A stretch of 64,000 nt of DNA, taken from Bacillota bacterium. GTDB taxonomy: Bacteria; Bacillota; Clostridia; Acetivibrionales; DSM-1351. The position numbers and the translations under genes are program-made. The stretch lies in contig JAEZIB010000055.1 in assembly GCA_023416275.1 (NCBI GenBank), positions 1-64,000 on the forward strand, written 5' to 3'. Of the stretch, positions 52,871 through 61,145 are shown piece after piece (positions within the stretch are counted from its first letter, which is position 1; each line of letters starts with the position of its first letter). The notes under the pieces were generated by a model. It saw nothing but the letters and a program-made list of their open reading frames with translations. It had not been told where the DNA came from and searched no databases.

Positions 52871-53548
52871 TTATACCCCTCTCATACTTGGATGCCAGAT
52901 AATTTTGTGTATCTGCGGCTGTAATCTGACTCCGTTCATTTTATTTTGCTTCATAAACTCTACTATAGTCTGCATATTTATTTTATCAAAAACAGGACTA
53001 AAATGTACTGAACATTTATCTGTTAAATGATATTTGCAGATTAGACTCTTGGCTGCTTCAAGGTCGCTGACATCACCAACAACAAATTTTACAGTATCCT
53101 GTGTGCTTAATAATTCGAAATTGCTTATTTTCATTTCATGCTCCATATTACTGCTGCCCAGCTTATAGTCCATTGTGAATACAGGTCTATTGGGTTTGAT
53201 TTTAGTAAAATTGTTCAAGTCTATACTGCCATTTGTCTCAAGCTCAACTCGAAGATTATTATCAATAGCAAGTAACGATAATAACTGAAGGATTCCCTCT
53301 TGCAACAAAGGTTCACCGCCTGTTAGAGTAATATTTCTAATGCCTGTTTCTTTTATATAATCTAAAACATCTTCTGCTGACATTTCCTCGTAGCTTACTC
53401 TATTAACATCATTTGCCCATAGGGTATCACAATAGCTGCACTTTAGATTACATCCTGCAAATCTTATAAAGACAGCTAATTGTCCTGCTGTATTTCCTTC
53501 TCCATTTATGCTTACAAACTTCTCCACTACCTTAAATTTATGTTTCAT
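52871..53548 (-). CDS. queE: 7-carboxy-7-deazaguanine synthase QueE
   Basis: A 225-residue radical-SAM enzyme with the CxxxCxxC cluster in GCNLKCSYCDT, the GGE SAM motif in LTGGEPLLQEG, and the substrate motif SINGEGNTAGQ. It overlaps queD through an ATGA junction. It converts 6-carboxytetrahydropterin to carboxydeazaguanine in queuosine biosynthesis. Confidence 0.94.
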   Translation of the reverse strand: MKHKFKVVEKFVSINGEGNTAGQLAVFIRFAGCNLKCSYCDTLWANDVNRVSYEEMSAEDVLDYIKETGIRNITLTGGEPLLQEGILQLLSLLAIDNNLRVELETNGSIDLNNFTKIKPNRPVFTMDYKLGSSNMEHEMKISNFELLSTQDTVKFVVGDVSDLEAAKSLICKYHLTDKCSVHFSPVFDKINMQTIVEFMKQNKMNGVRLQPQIHKIIWHPSMRGV

Positions 53549-53979
53549 TCGCTGACACCACTAGCTTCATAGGAAGCACTATTTGTCGGCGTTTCATAAA
53601 CTGTAACACGACGAACCTGATAGCCCTTATTTATCATTTTGTTATAGAAAAAGCATGAAAAATTTTCGGCAGTAGGTCTAAATTCTACCTGAATAATTCT
53701 AAAACCCTCATCAAGTAAACATTCCAACGTGCTTTTTTTTAGAGTTCCTGCTTCAATTATCAAGGAATGATCATAATAATATAAAATTTCCTTTAAATCA
53801 TTTTTTAATTGTGAAAAATCAACAACCATGCCTTTATTTTGACCACCTTGAACCAGCTCCTGATTAAAAACCTCAACTTCTACCTTCCAGCGGTGGCCAT
53901 GTATATTTGAACATTTTCCGCTATAGCCTGACAAAAAATGAGCGCTGTCAAAACTGTGTTCAACTCTTATTATATACAT
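53545..53979 (-). CDS. queD: 6-carboxytetrahydropterin synthase QueD
   Basis: A 144-residue PTPS-family enzyme. Zinc His ligands are in HSFDSAHFLSGYSG and NIHGHRWKVEVEV, with the catalytic Cys in KCSNIHGH, and a YDHSLI segment. It is the first gene of the queD-queE-folE-folP-folB-folK run. queC, the next step, is not in the window. Confidence 0.93.
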   Translation of the reverse strand: MYIIRVEHSFDSAHFLSGYSGKCSNIHGHRWKVEVEVFNQELVQGGQNKGMVVDFSQLKNDLKEILYYYDHSLIIEAGTLKKSTLECLLDEGFRIIQVEFRPTAENFSCFFYNKMINKGYQVRRVTVYETPTNSASYEASGVSE

Positions 53980-54322
53980 AAAAACCTCTCCTAGTGTAAT
54001 AAATTCGTAATATAGTAATCAGATGCTTTTAATGCTTCTCTAAATATTCAATAAATAAAACAAGTATTTCTCACTCAAAAAAAAAGAACCCCTCGGCTCT
54101 ACTATAAACAGATTTTAAAATCGAATAAACAAACTGTCCCATTCAAATATAGACAATTGTATTATACATAGTTTTGTTTATAGACAGGATAGTCGCGAAC
54201 TGTCTTATTTGGTTGTAGTTCAATTAATTAGCATATTGCAATCTATAATTACTTGAATACTATATCATTTTTTTTAATGGTTTACAATACTATGCTGATA
54301 ACATAAGAGCAATAAGGCTGAT
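53980..54322. other. Leader region upstream of queD
   Basis: No gene is supported. It contains a short hairpin with T-run (54077-54099) and an AGACAG...CTGTCT inverted repeat at 54182-54205. I checked for a preQ1 riboswitch consensus (GAGGTTC ... ACCCT) and did not find it. Confidence 0.45.
54077..54099 (-). terminator. Short hairpin with T-run upstream of queD
   Basis: On the minus strand GAGCC (54099-54095) pairs with GGTTC (54090-54086), followed by nine T's. The stem is short. It may be the terminator of the giant-protein locus or an attenuator in the queD leader. Confidence 0.5.
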
Positions 54323-56086
54323 TTATTCAGCCCTATCATATTTTAATCCGCTTGTGCCTTCGCCTCTTCCTGTCTTCTTTTGTCTGCTTCTGCATAAAAG
54401 AACTTCTCCGTCAGCACAGCGCGACAGCATATAATTTCTTGTTACTTCAATGCCTTCAGCTGGTATTTCTTCCTGAGGAATATTGATATCATCAGCCGAA
54501 TTTAAAATCTCCCCCAATGGTTTTATATCTGAAGCCATCAAGTGCATTTGATAAATAGGTTCTGGCTTTGATGTAGGTGTAACAGGCGGCTTTGGTACCA
54601 GTGGGAAAAAGTGTTCAGGTATTTCACTGACTAATTTATATTCAAGAAGTTTAGTTGAATTTGTATTGTTATTTTGGTTATCGGATTCAGTAACAGTATT
54701 TTTCTTATTTGCACTATAGTTTCTATTCCTGTCAAACTTACGTCCATCAGAGCTTTCAACATATTTCTCTAAAGCCCATGCCATGTTTGCCATTTCATCT
54801 CTGAAGAATTCTACCTGTTCTATTGCTTCAGACTTATCAATATATGCTTTAGGGAATAGTAATAATCCCTGATATGGTTTTTGGTTTTCATTTGAATAGC
54901 TTTGTTTGAATAGACACCAATCATCATAATTGCCACTCGAAGAATGGTTTACAGAATAAATATCCCGCTCCTCCCCAAATGTATTTTTTACTTTGAAGCT
55001 TTTGATTGTATGAACAGCGCCAACCGGAAGCTCCATAGGAATCAAATACCAGTCGTTGCCATAAGCACACGCAAACTCTACAACAAACATTCTGGCAATA
55101 TCATTTTTCTCACAATCAATTTGCGCAAAATTTACCTGTGCATCCTCAAACTCCCACCAACGACAACATGGCATACCCTGATAAGTAAGCATGGAAGGTA
55201 AACCCTGATGTCTTTTTGTATAGTTTTCATCCATTCCAGGAAGTTTAGGCATGCTCACTGGAATCTTTGCAAATGATGCATCGGAATCTTCAACATCCAT
55301 GCTGAACCAGTCAAGCTGGCTCCCGTTCCATTCATCGGCTTTAAATATTACAGATACTCCGTCCTTATCCCTAGCTTCAGCTTTAAAGCTGTATTCCAAT
55401 CGCTCATTATCCCATGAGCCTTCTTGCTCTGATGAATAATACATAAATGAATTCAACCAGTCTATCCATTCGCAGGCAACTTTAACAAAAGCATCGGTGT
55501 CTGCTGACGGTATATTTAAATTGAAATCTGGAGTTTTTGTTCGTTGTGTATTACGCAGCATTTCCTCAAGAGTTCTTTCACCCAACTTATCCAATGAAAA
55601 TACATTCGGCAAACCAAGCATCCTATCTGAATTGCCTTCAAGCAAATCCAGCAAATATTTTCCTGTACTATCAGCTACATCATTTTTATTTATTATCAGT
55701 GGAAACTCATTAACAATATTTTCAATAACCTGACTACTTATATTATAATCATAGCATATATTAAGAAGCTCCATTCCTGCTTCAGCCACTTCAAAGGGCA
55801 ATAAATCACACGCTTGTTCTGCGCCAGCCAAGTTTTCCATAGGAATTCCTTTGATTTCTACCTGTTTTCCGCTTTTTGACTGAAAAACCACCAATGGAGC
55901 TGCATGCACCTCAATCGATACATCAATAGGCGTTCCTGCATCTTCTCCACGAAATTCACCAAGTTGCCATTGTCTGGCCATCATCCACGCCGGATCATAT
56001 ACACAAGCCTCCAATGAGGGAGTCATATTATCGCTTACAGGGTTTGGCTCGAGCCTTGTCCATGTTGTAATTGAAGATTTTGGCAT
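54323..56086 (-). CDS. Large conserved protein of unknown function, giant-protein locus gene 3
   Basis: A 587-residue protein from ATG 56086 (MPKSSITTWTRLEP) with AGAGG nine bases upstream; an ATG nine bases earlier abuts the Shine-Dalgarno. No signal peptide or membrane helix. It is acidic and Trp-rich. A striking conserved-looking N-terminal segment reads EACVYDPAWMMARQWQLGEF then RGEDAGTPIDV. An Asn/Thr-rich linker lies near 450-475, a Pro-rich segment (LVPKPPVTPTSKPEP) near 490, and a basic C-terminus. I have no function for it. It starts 23 bases after the 1,633-residue protein and is the last gene of the locus. Confidence 0.6.
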   Translation of the reverse strand: MPKSSITTWTRLEPNPVSDNMTPSLEACVYDPAWMMARQWQLGEFRGEDAGTPIDVSIEVHAAPLVVFQSKSGKQVEIKGIPMENLAGAEQACDLLPFEVAEAGMELLNICYDYNISSQVIENIVNEFPLIINKNDVADSTGKYLLDLLEGNSDRMLGLPNVFSLDKLGERTLEEMLRNTQRTKTPDFNLNIPSADTDAFVKVACEWIDWLNSFMYYSSEQEGSWDNERLEYSFKAEARDKDGVSVIFKADEWNGSQLDWFSMDVEDSDASFAKIPVSMPKLPGMDENYTKRHQGLPSMLTYQGMPCCRWWEFEDAQVNFAQIDCEKNDIARMFVVEFACAYGNDWYLIPMELPVGAVHTIKSFKVKNTFGEERDIYSVNHSSSGNYDDWCLFKQSYSNENQKPYQGLLLFPKAYIDKSEAIEQVEFFRDEMANMAWALEKYVESSDGRKFDRNRNYSANKKNTVTESDNQNNNTNSTKLLEYKLVSEIPEHFFPLVPKPPVTPTSKPEPIYQMHLMASDIKPLGEILNSADDINIPQEEIPAEGIEVTRNYMLSRCADGEVLLCRSRQKKTGRGEGTSGLKYDRAE

Positions 56087-56108
56087 TATTATCATCCTCT
56101 CTTGACAG

Positions 56109-59100
56109 TTATTCCATCGGGAAAAGCTCTGTGGACACTGTATCTTTATTTGAATTATTTGTCAGGTATATTGCCGGCAATATCTGACCCAAATCATTTA
56201 ATTCATTTCTTCCTACCGAACGGATTTTTGCAAGCTCAAGTGTTTCATTCAAAACCTTTTCCAGCATATCTGAAGTCCATTTCTGCTCATTAATATCAGG
56301 CAGAACTGCTATTAGTATTGTCTGCGGAGGTTCTGCTCCAGGACTTTCATAATGAAATGCAATACCTGTTGTTTCCTCTTTATTGAGAACAGTTTCATTC
56401 CATTCATCAATAACAAACCCTGAAACAGAATTATAGTCTTTTTGTAATTTTTCTCGGAATATTACAAGGTTTAAGCGAGAACCATCTATTACGCTTTCAT
56501 TTAATGAATTACCCACCCATTTTTCATTTACATTTACGGGTAATTGTAAAGCTAATAATGAGTTACTCTTATTGATCCTTAAGGCCGAACCTGCTAAAAT
56601 ATATCTGTTAAAGGCTGCTGCACCTCCGTGAACTCTGGACACATTTCCAAACCATCTCCTGACAGCAGATGGTTTTGCAATTTTTTGACCATTAGCAACC
56701 CCTTCATTGAAGTCATCAGCACTCAATATATTGAATCTCGGTGTTACTAAAAACTCTCCACCGAATACTGTTTTTATAATTTCAATATGATATTTATTAA
56801 CATCCTTAATTTTGTTTATTTGTGTTCCTCCGTTGACTATTCCTGACTCACCTTTAATTAAACTTTCCAATTCTTTAATACGTTTTTTAATTTCAGCCTC
56901 TACGGGATACGAACTTTCCTTTGTATTTCTGACCGCAGCTTCTGCAGCTCCGTTTATTCCTAGTGCGGCGACCTCAGAAAACAGCAGATAAGCATCTTCA
57001 GTTGCCACAACGGCATCCGCAGCAATGTATTGGGATATCCTATCTTGTATTCCTCTCAACAAGACTTCTGCTGACTGTGCTGAAGCAGCCAAATCCATAT
57101 CCTCCACCTGTTCTACATATGCTGCTTCAGATGATAGAAGATCATTTAGTGTTACAGCTCTTGATTTTCCCAAAACTTGCCTTAGCAAAGCACAAACCCT
57201 CATAAACTCTGGCACTGTAAGCTCATCTGGTAGAAAGCTATTGTTTACCGCATAATCTGCCTCAGCTGAAAAATCAAGAGGTATATTGTGCTTTATACAT
57301 GCCGCTGCTATAATTGATAATTTGATAGGCAAAGGAATTGCATCACTACCTGTTCTAGCTTCATAAACATAATCAAGGGCACAAAGCTCACATTCGCTTA
57401 GATAAATATCAGTGTCTATAGTAAACCCATCACCCTTATTTATCTTAACCGAACATCTTACCTTGTTAGGTGCTGGCAGCATTTTTTGAACCTGCTTTTC
57501 CAGCTCTTGAGAATATACAGCTCTGTATCTTCCAGCTGTAGCCCACAAATCTGATGTCTCATAACCGCAAGCATTTAGTGCGATAATCCTATGGGATATA
57601 TTTTTACCTGTCCTTGGTGTTTTTGTAAATTCCAGTTGTGGTATTATACCTTCTCCTTTTGACAGCATGTTGAGAATAGCAGAAGCTCTTTCTGGATTAC
57701 CATTTACCGTGTGATGAATACTTTCTGCAATAAGAGCATCAGAAACTGAGTCAAAGGCCTCATCTAAGGCATCTAACGCATCAACTACAAGGTTATACTC
57801 TTCTTGGGAGTTTTGACTTATATTATTAAGTAAATTTGTAATTTCTGGACAGCTTGAAGAGTCTTTCCATATTTCGTGAAGCTTCAATCCATCCAAAGTA
57901 TTTGGCTTTGAGGATACATAGCTGTTTACACTGCTTGTGTCATTACAGCCTTCAATGACTTCAACTTCTAGCGGAGCTATTGCTCTGAACTCATCAAGGT
58001 ACTCATCTGTCTGTCCTTTATGTAGTTCCTTTTCGAATATATAGCCTAAAAGACTTGAAAGGGTCTGTCCCTGTCTCATACCGTCCAAAAGCCATTCTGC
58101 TTTTCTAACTCTGGAGGATGACAGATTTATTGCACAGGAGTTTCCTTTATCGCTTGCATGTGCCAGATATGCACTTCTTAAAACCCCAGCCGTTACTGCC
58201 TGTTGCAGAGAAGGAGCATGTATGAAACCATCATGTACTGCGCTCTTATTTGTATTAACTAGCACATTAGCTTTTGATTGATTTTTTTCATACTCTCCTT
58301 CCTGTGCTTTTAAATCCTCTACCCATCCAAAGCCTCCAATTAGCGTTCCTTCAATTCCTCGATCTCTGATTTCGGTCAAGCGGCGTGTTGCAAAAGATGT
58401 AATCCAGGCATCAAGTCTATGGGATGCAGAATCAAGGGTCTGTCTTATAAGACGATCCATTTGTTCGTAGGAGGCATCTTTTATGGTTTCAACTGCCTCC
58501 ATAAACTTTCTCAATCCGTAGAGAGGTGAATCCTCACTACAATTTTTATATTTTTTTTCTATGTATGAACCTACTGTTTGAAACCTTTTTACTGGAGGTC
58601 TTTTACTTGCTGGTCTCTTACTGGCTTTTGTAGCCATTTGAATTTTTCTGTCAAAAAGCTCCCAGACAACACGTGTTGGTTCGTTATATGTATCAAGCTT
58701 CATATTTATAAGGTCAGCATCAAGATGTTCCCAGTCCTTCAGACTGTCTCTCTCACGAAGAAAACCTATTGCGGCATCAACATGCTCTCTTAGGCAACTG
58801 TGGCGCAATAGTAAATAAAAAAGAGACTTAGAACCCTTTAGGTTGTCAGGCAAATACTCCTCGTCATTTTTAAGAGCCTCTAGCAAAGTTACGTTTTTAG
58901 GGGCTACAAACCAGTTGAGAATCTCTTTGTCTTTTTCCCCAATCAACGGTAAAGGCACAGTTAAAATATCCTTTGAGCCTACGAGAGAATTTAGTCTAGG
59001 CAGCCAAGATATTCCTACAGCATCTAAAAGCATTCTATTTGAGTCGGACAGCGCTTTTTTCCAATTACTGCTGATACGCTTATCAGTCAATCGCAAGAGA

Positions 59101-61010
59101 TTATTAACGTAATCAAAGCTAAGTTTTATTGAAGCATCAAACTCCTGACTTAAAGGACTTGTCATCAATATTGTTAGTAAATCAGACAATTCTTTATCTT
59201 CATAGTCATTTTCATTACAGCCAATTCTTGAAACATTAGAAACAGAAGGAAGCCATACTTTGCTTTTGAGTACATTAATTGCCTTTACTAATTTCTCTAG
59301 TTTTTTCTCATTTTCACTAGGCTTCCAGCTATCTAATGATATTACAGGTAATACTCCATATGGCTGATTTGCAATTCTGATAGCAGGAAGAGGGCCTCCA
59401 GGACGTACATATTCTGTAAAGTGTTTTCTTCCTATCTTTATAGAAGCAGCTGAGTAATTTACAGCACGTTCACCTGCAAACCAATCATTTTCCGGCAAGT
59501 CGTGCATATTTACAGACTTTCGCCACTGCCAGCGGAAATAAGCATATTCAGCAACTCTATCGCGATAAAGCTGCTGCTCTGCCTGTATCCAGTCCGAATT
59601 ATGATCACCTGTAATACTGCCTCTTTTTTTCCATCTCTGGTATGCCTTATATTTTATGGTTTCATATATGGTTCTTCTTGCACCTTCTGTATCTATGAAG
59701 CTATACGGCCTACCTCCTGTTTTAAAATAAGCCCATTGCCTCAAAAAATTCTCTCTATTATCAAAACTGCTCTGAATTATTTCAGCTCGTTTAAGAGCCT
59801 CCTCCCAGGTATTTATTTTTCCGTCAATATAAATGTATATCTGTTCATTGAACAATACTTCTGCAATAGCTTCACGTTCAGACACCAGCCAATCCTCTTT
59901 TATCAATCGTTCTCTTTCAACATATCTAAAATATGCATTTTCTTTTATATTTGAATAACTCCAAGGCTTACGTGCATTTTCACCTTCTGACTCAACAAGC
60001 ATCTGTGATAAAAAATATCCCCAGGTAGAAGCCCATAGCCCTTCATTCACAGCTTCAGAAAATAATTCCTCTCTGCTATCTCCATTAGCAGCAAAAGCAA
60101 GCGAATTAACTTGTTTGTCAAATTCTTCTGCTTCTGGTAAGTTTATACCCATATATCTGGCAGTTCTTGATGCTGAGGATTTTATATCAGCCTTAAAAGC
60201 ATCCTGCTTAAAAACTGAATAGCCTGATATGTATTGCGGATTACTTTTGTCATAGCCACTAAAGGTATTATCAGTATTATTGGTAGGAGTGCCCGGTTCA
60301 ATATAGCCAAAGCCGTCTGTATAATAATGAGCATCGAGGAGCTCCTTCAGTTCCTTTGCTCCACTTGCACCATTTTGATTTTCTTTAATTCCATAAACCA
60401 ATAGTCTGTCAATTCCGTTATTTTTCATTTCAGGAGACAACGGAAGCTTGATTGCCATACCTACGTTAAATGCCTTTTCAAAATCAATAAGCCAGTCAAT
60501 TTTTGTATTAGTGCTTAACGGGTCTATTGAAATTGGCAGAGGTGTAATTATGTTCTTACCCTCCTTAGTAATTTTCTGATTTCCAAGAATACCAACTGCT
60601 CTCCATTTTGTTGGCAGTAATCTTGTTAATGCTGGCCTTGACCATGAGCTTTCTTTCACTTCAACATTTGGAAATTCAATAGTATTGGTGAAATGGGGTC
60701 TCATTATTCGTGACACCCATGATGCTCTTTCTGCTCCAAATGCGCTAACAAGCTGATTCCATGCGTTATTTTTTATATCTTCATTATTTTCTTGACTCAA
60801 TATTTGCATCCAGAATTGTTTGCCCGTTTCTATCTCAAATTCAGTTAGCTCTTTTTCATGAGTGTCAATATGAATAATGTCCGGGTAAATACGTATATGT
60901 AATTCATCAGGGTTAGTTCCTTTTTTTCTTTCATATGGATAAAACCTAGTTTCAAGTCTTATCGGTAAAAGTGTAATGGGAGTATTTCCCGAAAAAAGTA
61001 TATCATTCAT
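56109..61010 (-). CDS. Giant 1,633-residue conserved protein of unknown function, giant-protein locus gene 2
   Basis: The ATG follows GGAGGCTAAAA. The protein has no signal peptide and no membrane helix, so it should be soluble. The N-terminus (about 10-60) reads TPITLLPIRLETRFYPY, then DELHIRIYPDIIHIDTHEKE, an arrangement I recall from large uncharacterised bacterial proteins. The middle is largely helical with many Trp and Arg. The C-terminal 130 residues include VSGFVIDEWNETVLN and PQTILIAVLPDINEQKW. There is no nuclease, protease, ATPase or sugar-enzyme motif that I can identify. It is flanked by two other large unknown proteins on the same strand, so the three probably work together. Confidence 0.6.
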   Translation of the reverse strand: MNDILFSGNTPITLLPIRLETRFYPYERKKGTNPDELHIRIYPDIIHIDTHEKELTEFEIETGKQFWMQILSQENNEDIKNNAWNQLVSAFGAERASWVSRIMRPHFTNTIEFPNVEVKESSWSRPALTRLLPTKWRAVGILGNQKITKEGKNIITPLPISIDPLSTNTKIDWLIDFEKAFNVGMAIKLPLSPEMKNNGIDRLLVYGIKENQNGASGAKELKELLDAHYYTDGFGYIEPGTPTNNTDNTFSGYDKSNPQYISGYSVFKQDAFKADIKSSASRTARYMGINLPEAEEFDKQVNSLAFAANGDSREELFSEAVNEGLWASTWGYFLSQMLVESEGENARKPWSYSNIKENAYFRYVERERLIKEDWLVSEREAIAEVLFNEQIYIYIDGKINTWEEALKRAEIIQSSFDNRENFLRQWAYFKTGGRPYSFIDTEGARRTIYETIKYKAYQRWKKRGSITGDHNSDWIQAEQQLYRDRVAEYAYFRWQWRKSVNMHDLPENDWFAGERAVNYSAASIKIGRKHFTEYVRPGGPLPAIRIANQPYGVLPVISLDSWKPSENEKKLEKLVKAINVLKSKVWLPSVSNVSRIGCNENDYEDKELSDLLTILMTSPLSQEFDASIKLSFDYVNNLLRLTDKRISSNWKKALSDSNRMLLDAVGISWLPRLNSLVGSKDILTVPLPLIGEKDKEILNWFVAPKNVTLLEALKNDEEYLPDNLKGSKSLFYLLLRHSCLREHVDAAIGFLRERDSLKDWEHLDADLINMKLDTYNEPTRVVWELFDRKIQMATKASKRPASKRPPVKRFQTVGSYIEKKYKNCSEDSPLYGLRKFMEAVETIKDASYEQMDRLIRQTLDSASHRLDAWITSFATRRLTEIRDRGIEGTLIGGFGWVEDLKAQEGEYEKNQSKANVLVNTNKSAVHDGFIHAPSLQQAVTAGVLRSAYLAHASDKGNSCAINLSSSRVRKAEWLLDGMRQGQTLSSLLGYIFEKELHKGQTDEYLDEFRAIAPLEVEVIEGCNDTSSVNSYVSSKPNTLDGLKLHEIWKDSSSCPEITNLLNNISQNSQEEYNLVVDALDALDEAFDSVSDALIAESIHHTVNGNPERASAILNMLSKGEGIIPQLEFTKTPRTGKNISHRIIALNACGYETSDLWATAGRYRAVYSQELEKQVQKMLPAPNKVRCSVKINKGDGFTIDTDIYLSECELCALDYVYEARTGSDAIPLPIKLSIIAAACIKHNIPLDFSAEADYAVNNSFLPDELTVPEFMRVCALLRQVLGKSRAVTLNDLLSSEAAYVEQVEDMDLAASAQSAEVLLRGIQDRISQYIAADAVVATEDAYLLFSEVAALGINGAAEAAVRNTKESSYPVEAEIKKRIKELESLIKGESGIVNGGTQINKIKDVNKYHIEIIKTVFGGEFLVTPRFNILSADDFNEGVANGQKIAKPSAVRRWFGNVSRVHGGAAAFNRYILAGSALRINKSNSLLALQLPVNVNEKWVGNSLNESVIDGSRLNLVIFREKLQKDYNSVSGFVIDEWNETVLNKEETTGIAFHYESPGAEPPQTILIAVLPDINEQKWTSDMLEKVLNETLELAKIRSVGRNELNDLGQILPAIYLTNNSNKDTVSTELFPME

Positions 61011-61075
61011 TTTTAGCCTCCGTCCAATTCATATAACTTAATAATATTATTTTGCACAAAATACATAAAATACAA

Positions 61076-61140
61076 ATCAACTTTCCATTGGTATATTTGA
61101 ATACCTCTATTATTTCAACTACGAAATTTGAAAAATTAAT
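61076..61140. repeat. Dispersed palindromic repeat, diverged copy (subfamily A)
   Basis: AATCAACTTTCCATTGGTAT, TTGAATACCTCTATTATTTCAAC, ACGAAATTTGAAAAATTAAT. More mutated than the other copies. It lies just past the stop of the upstream giant gene. Confidence 0.65.
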
Positions 61141-61145
61141 TATAA

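Noticed and set aside
53980..54322. preQ1 riboswitch ahead of queD
   Set aside because: A short hairpin with T-run is present but the aptamer consensus is not.
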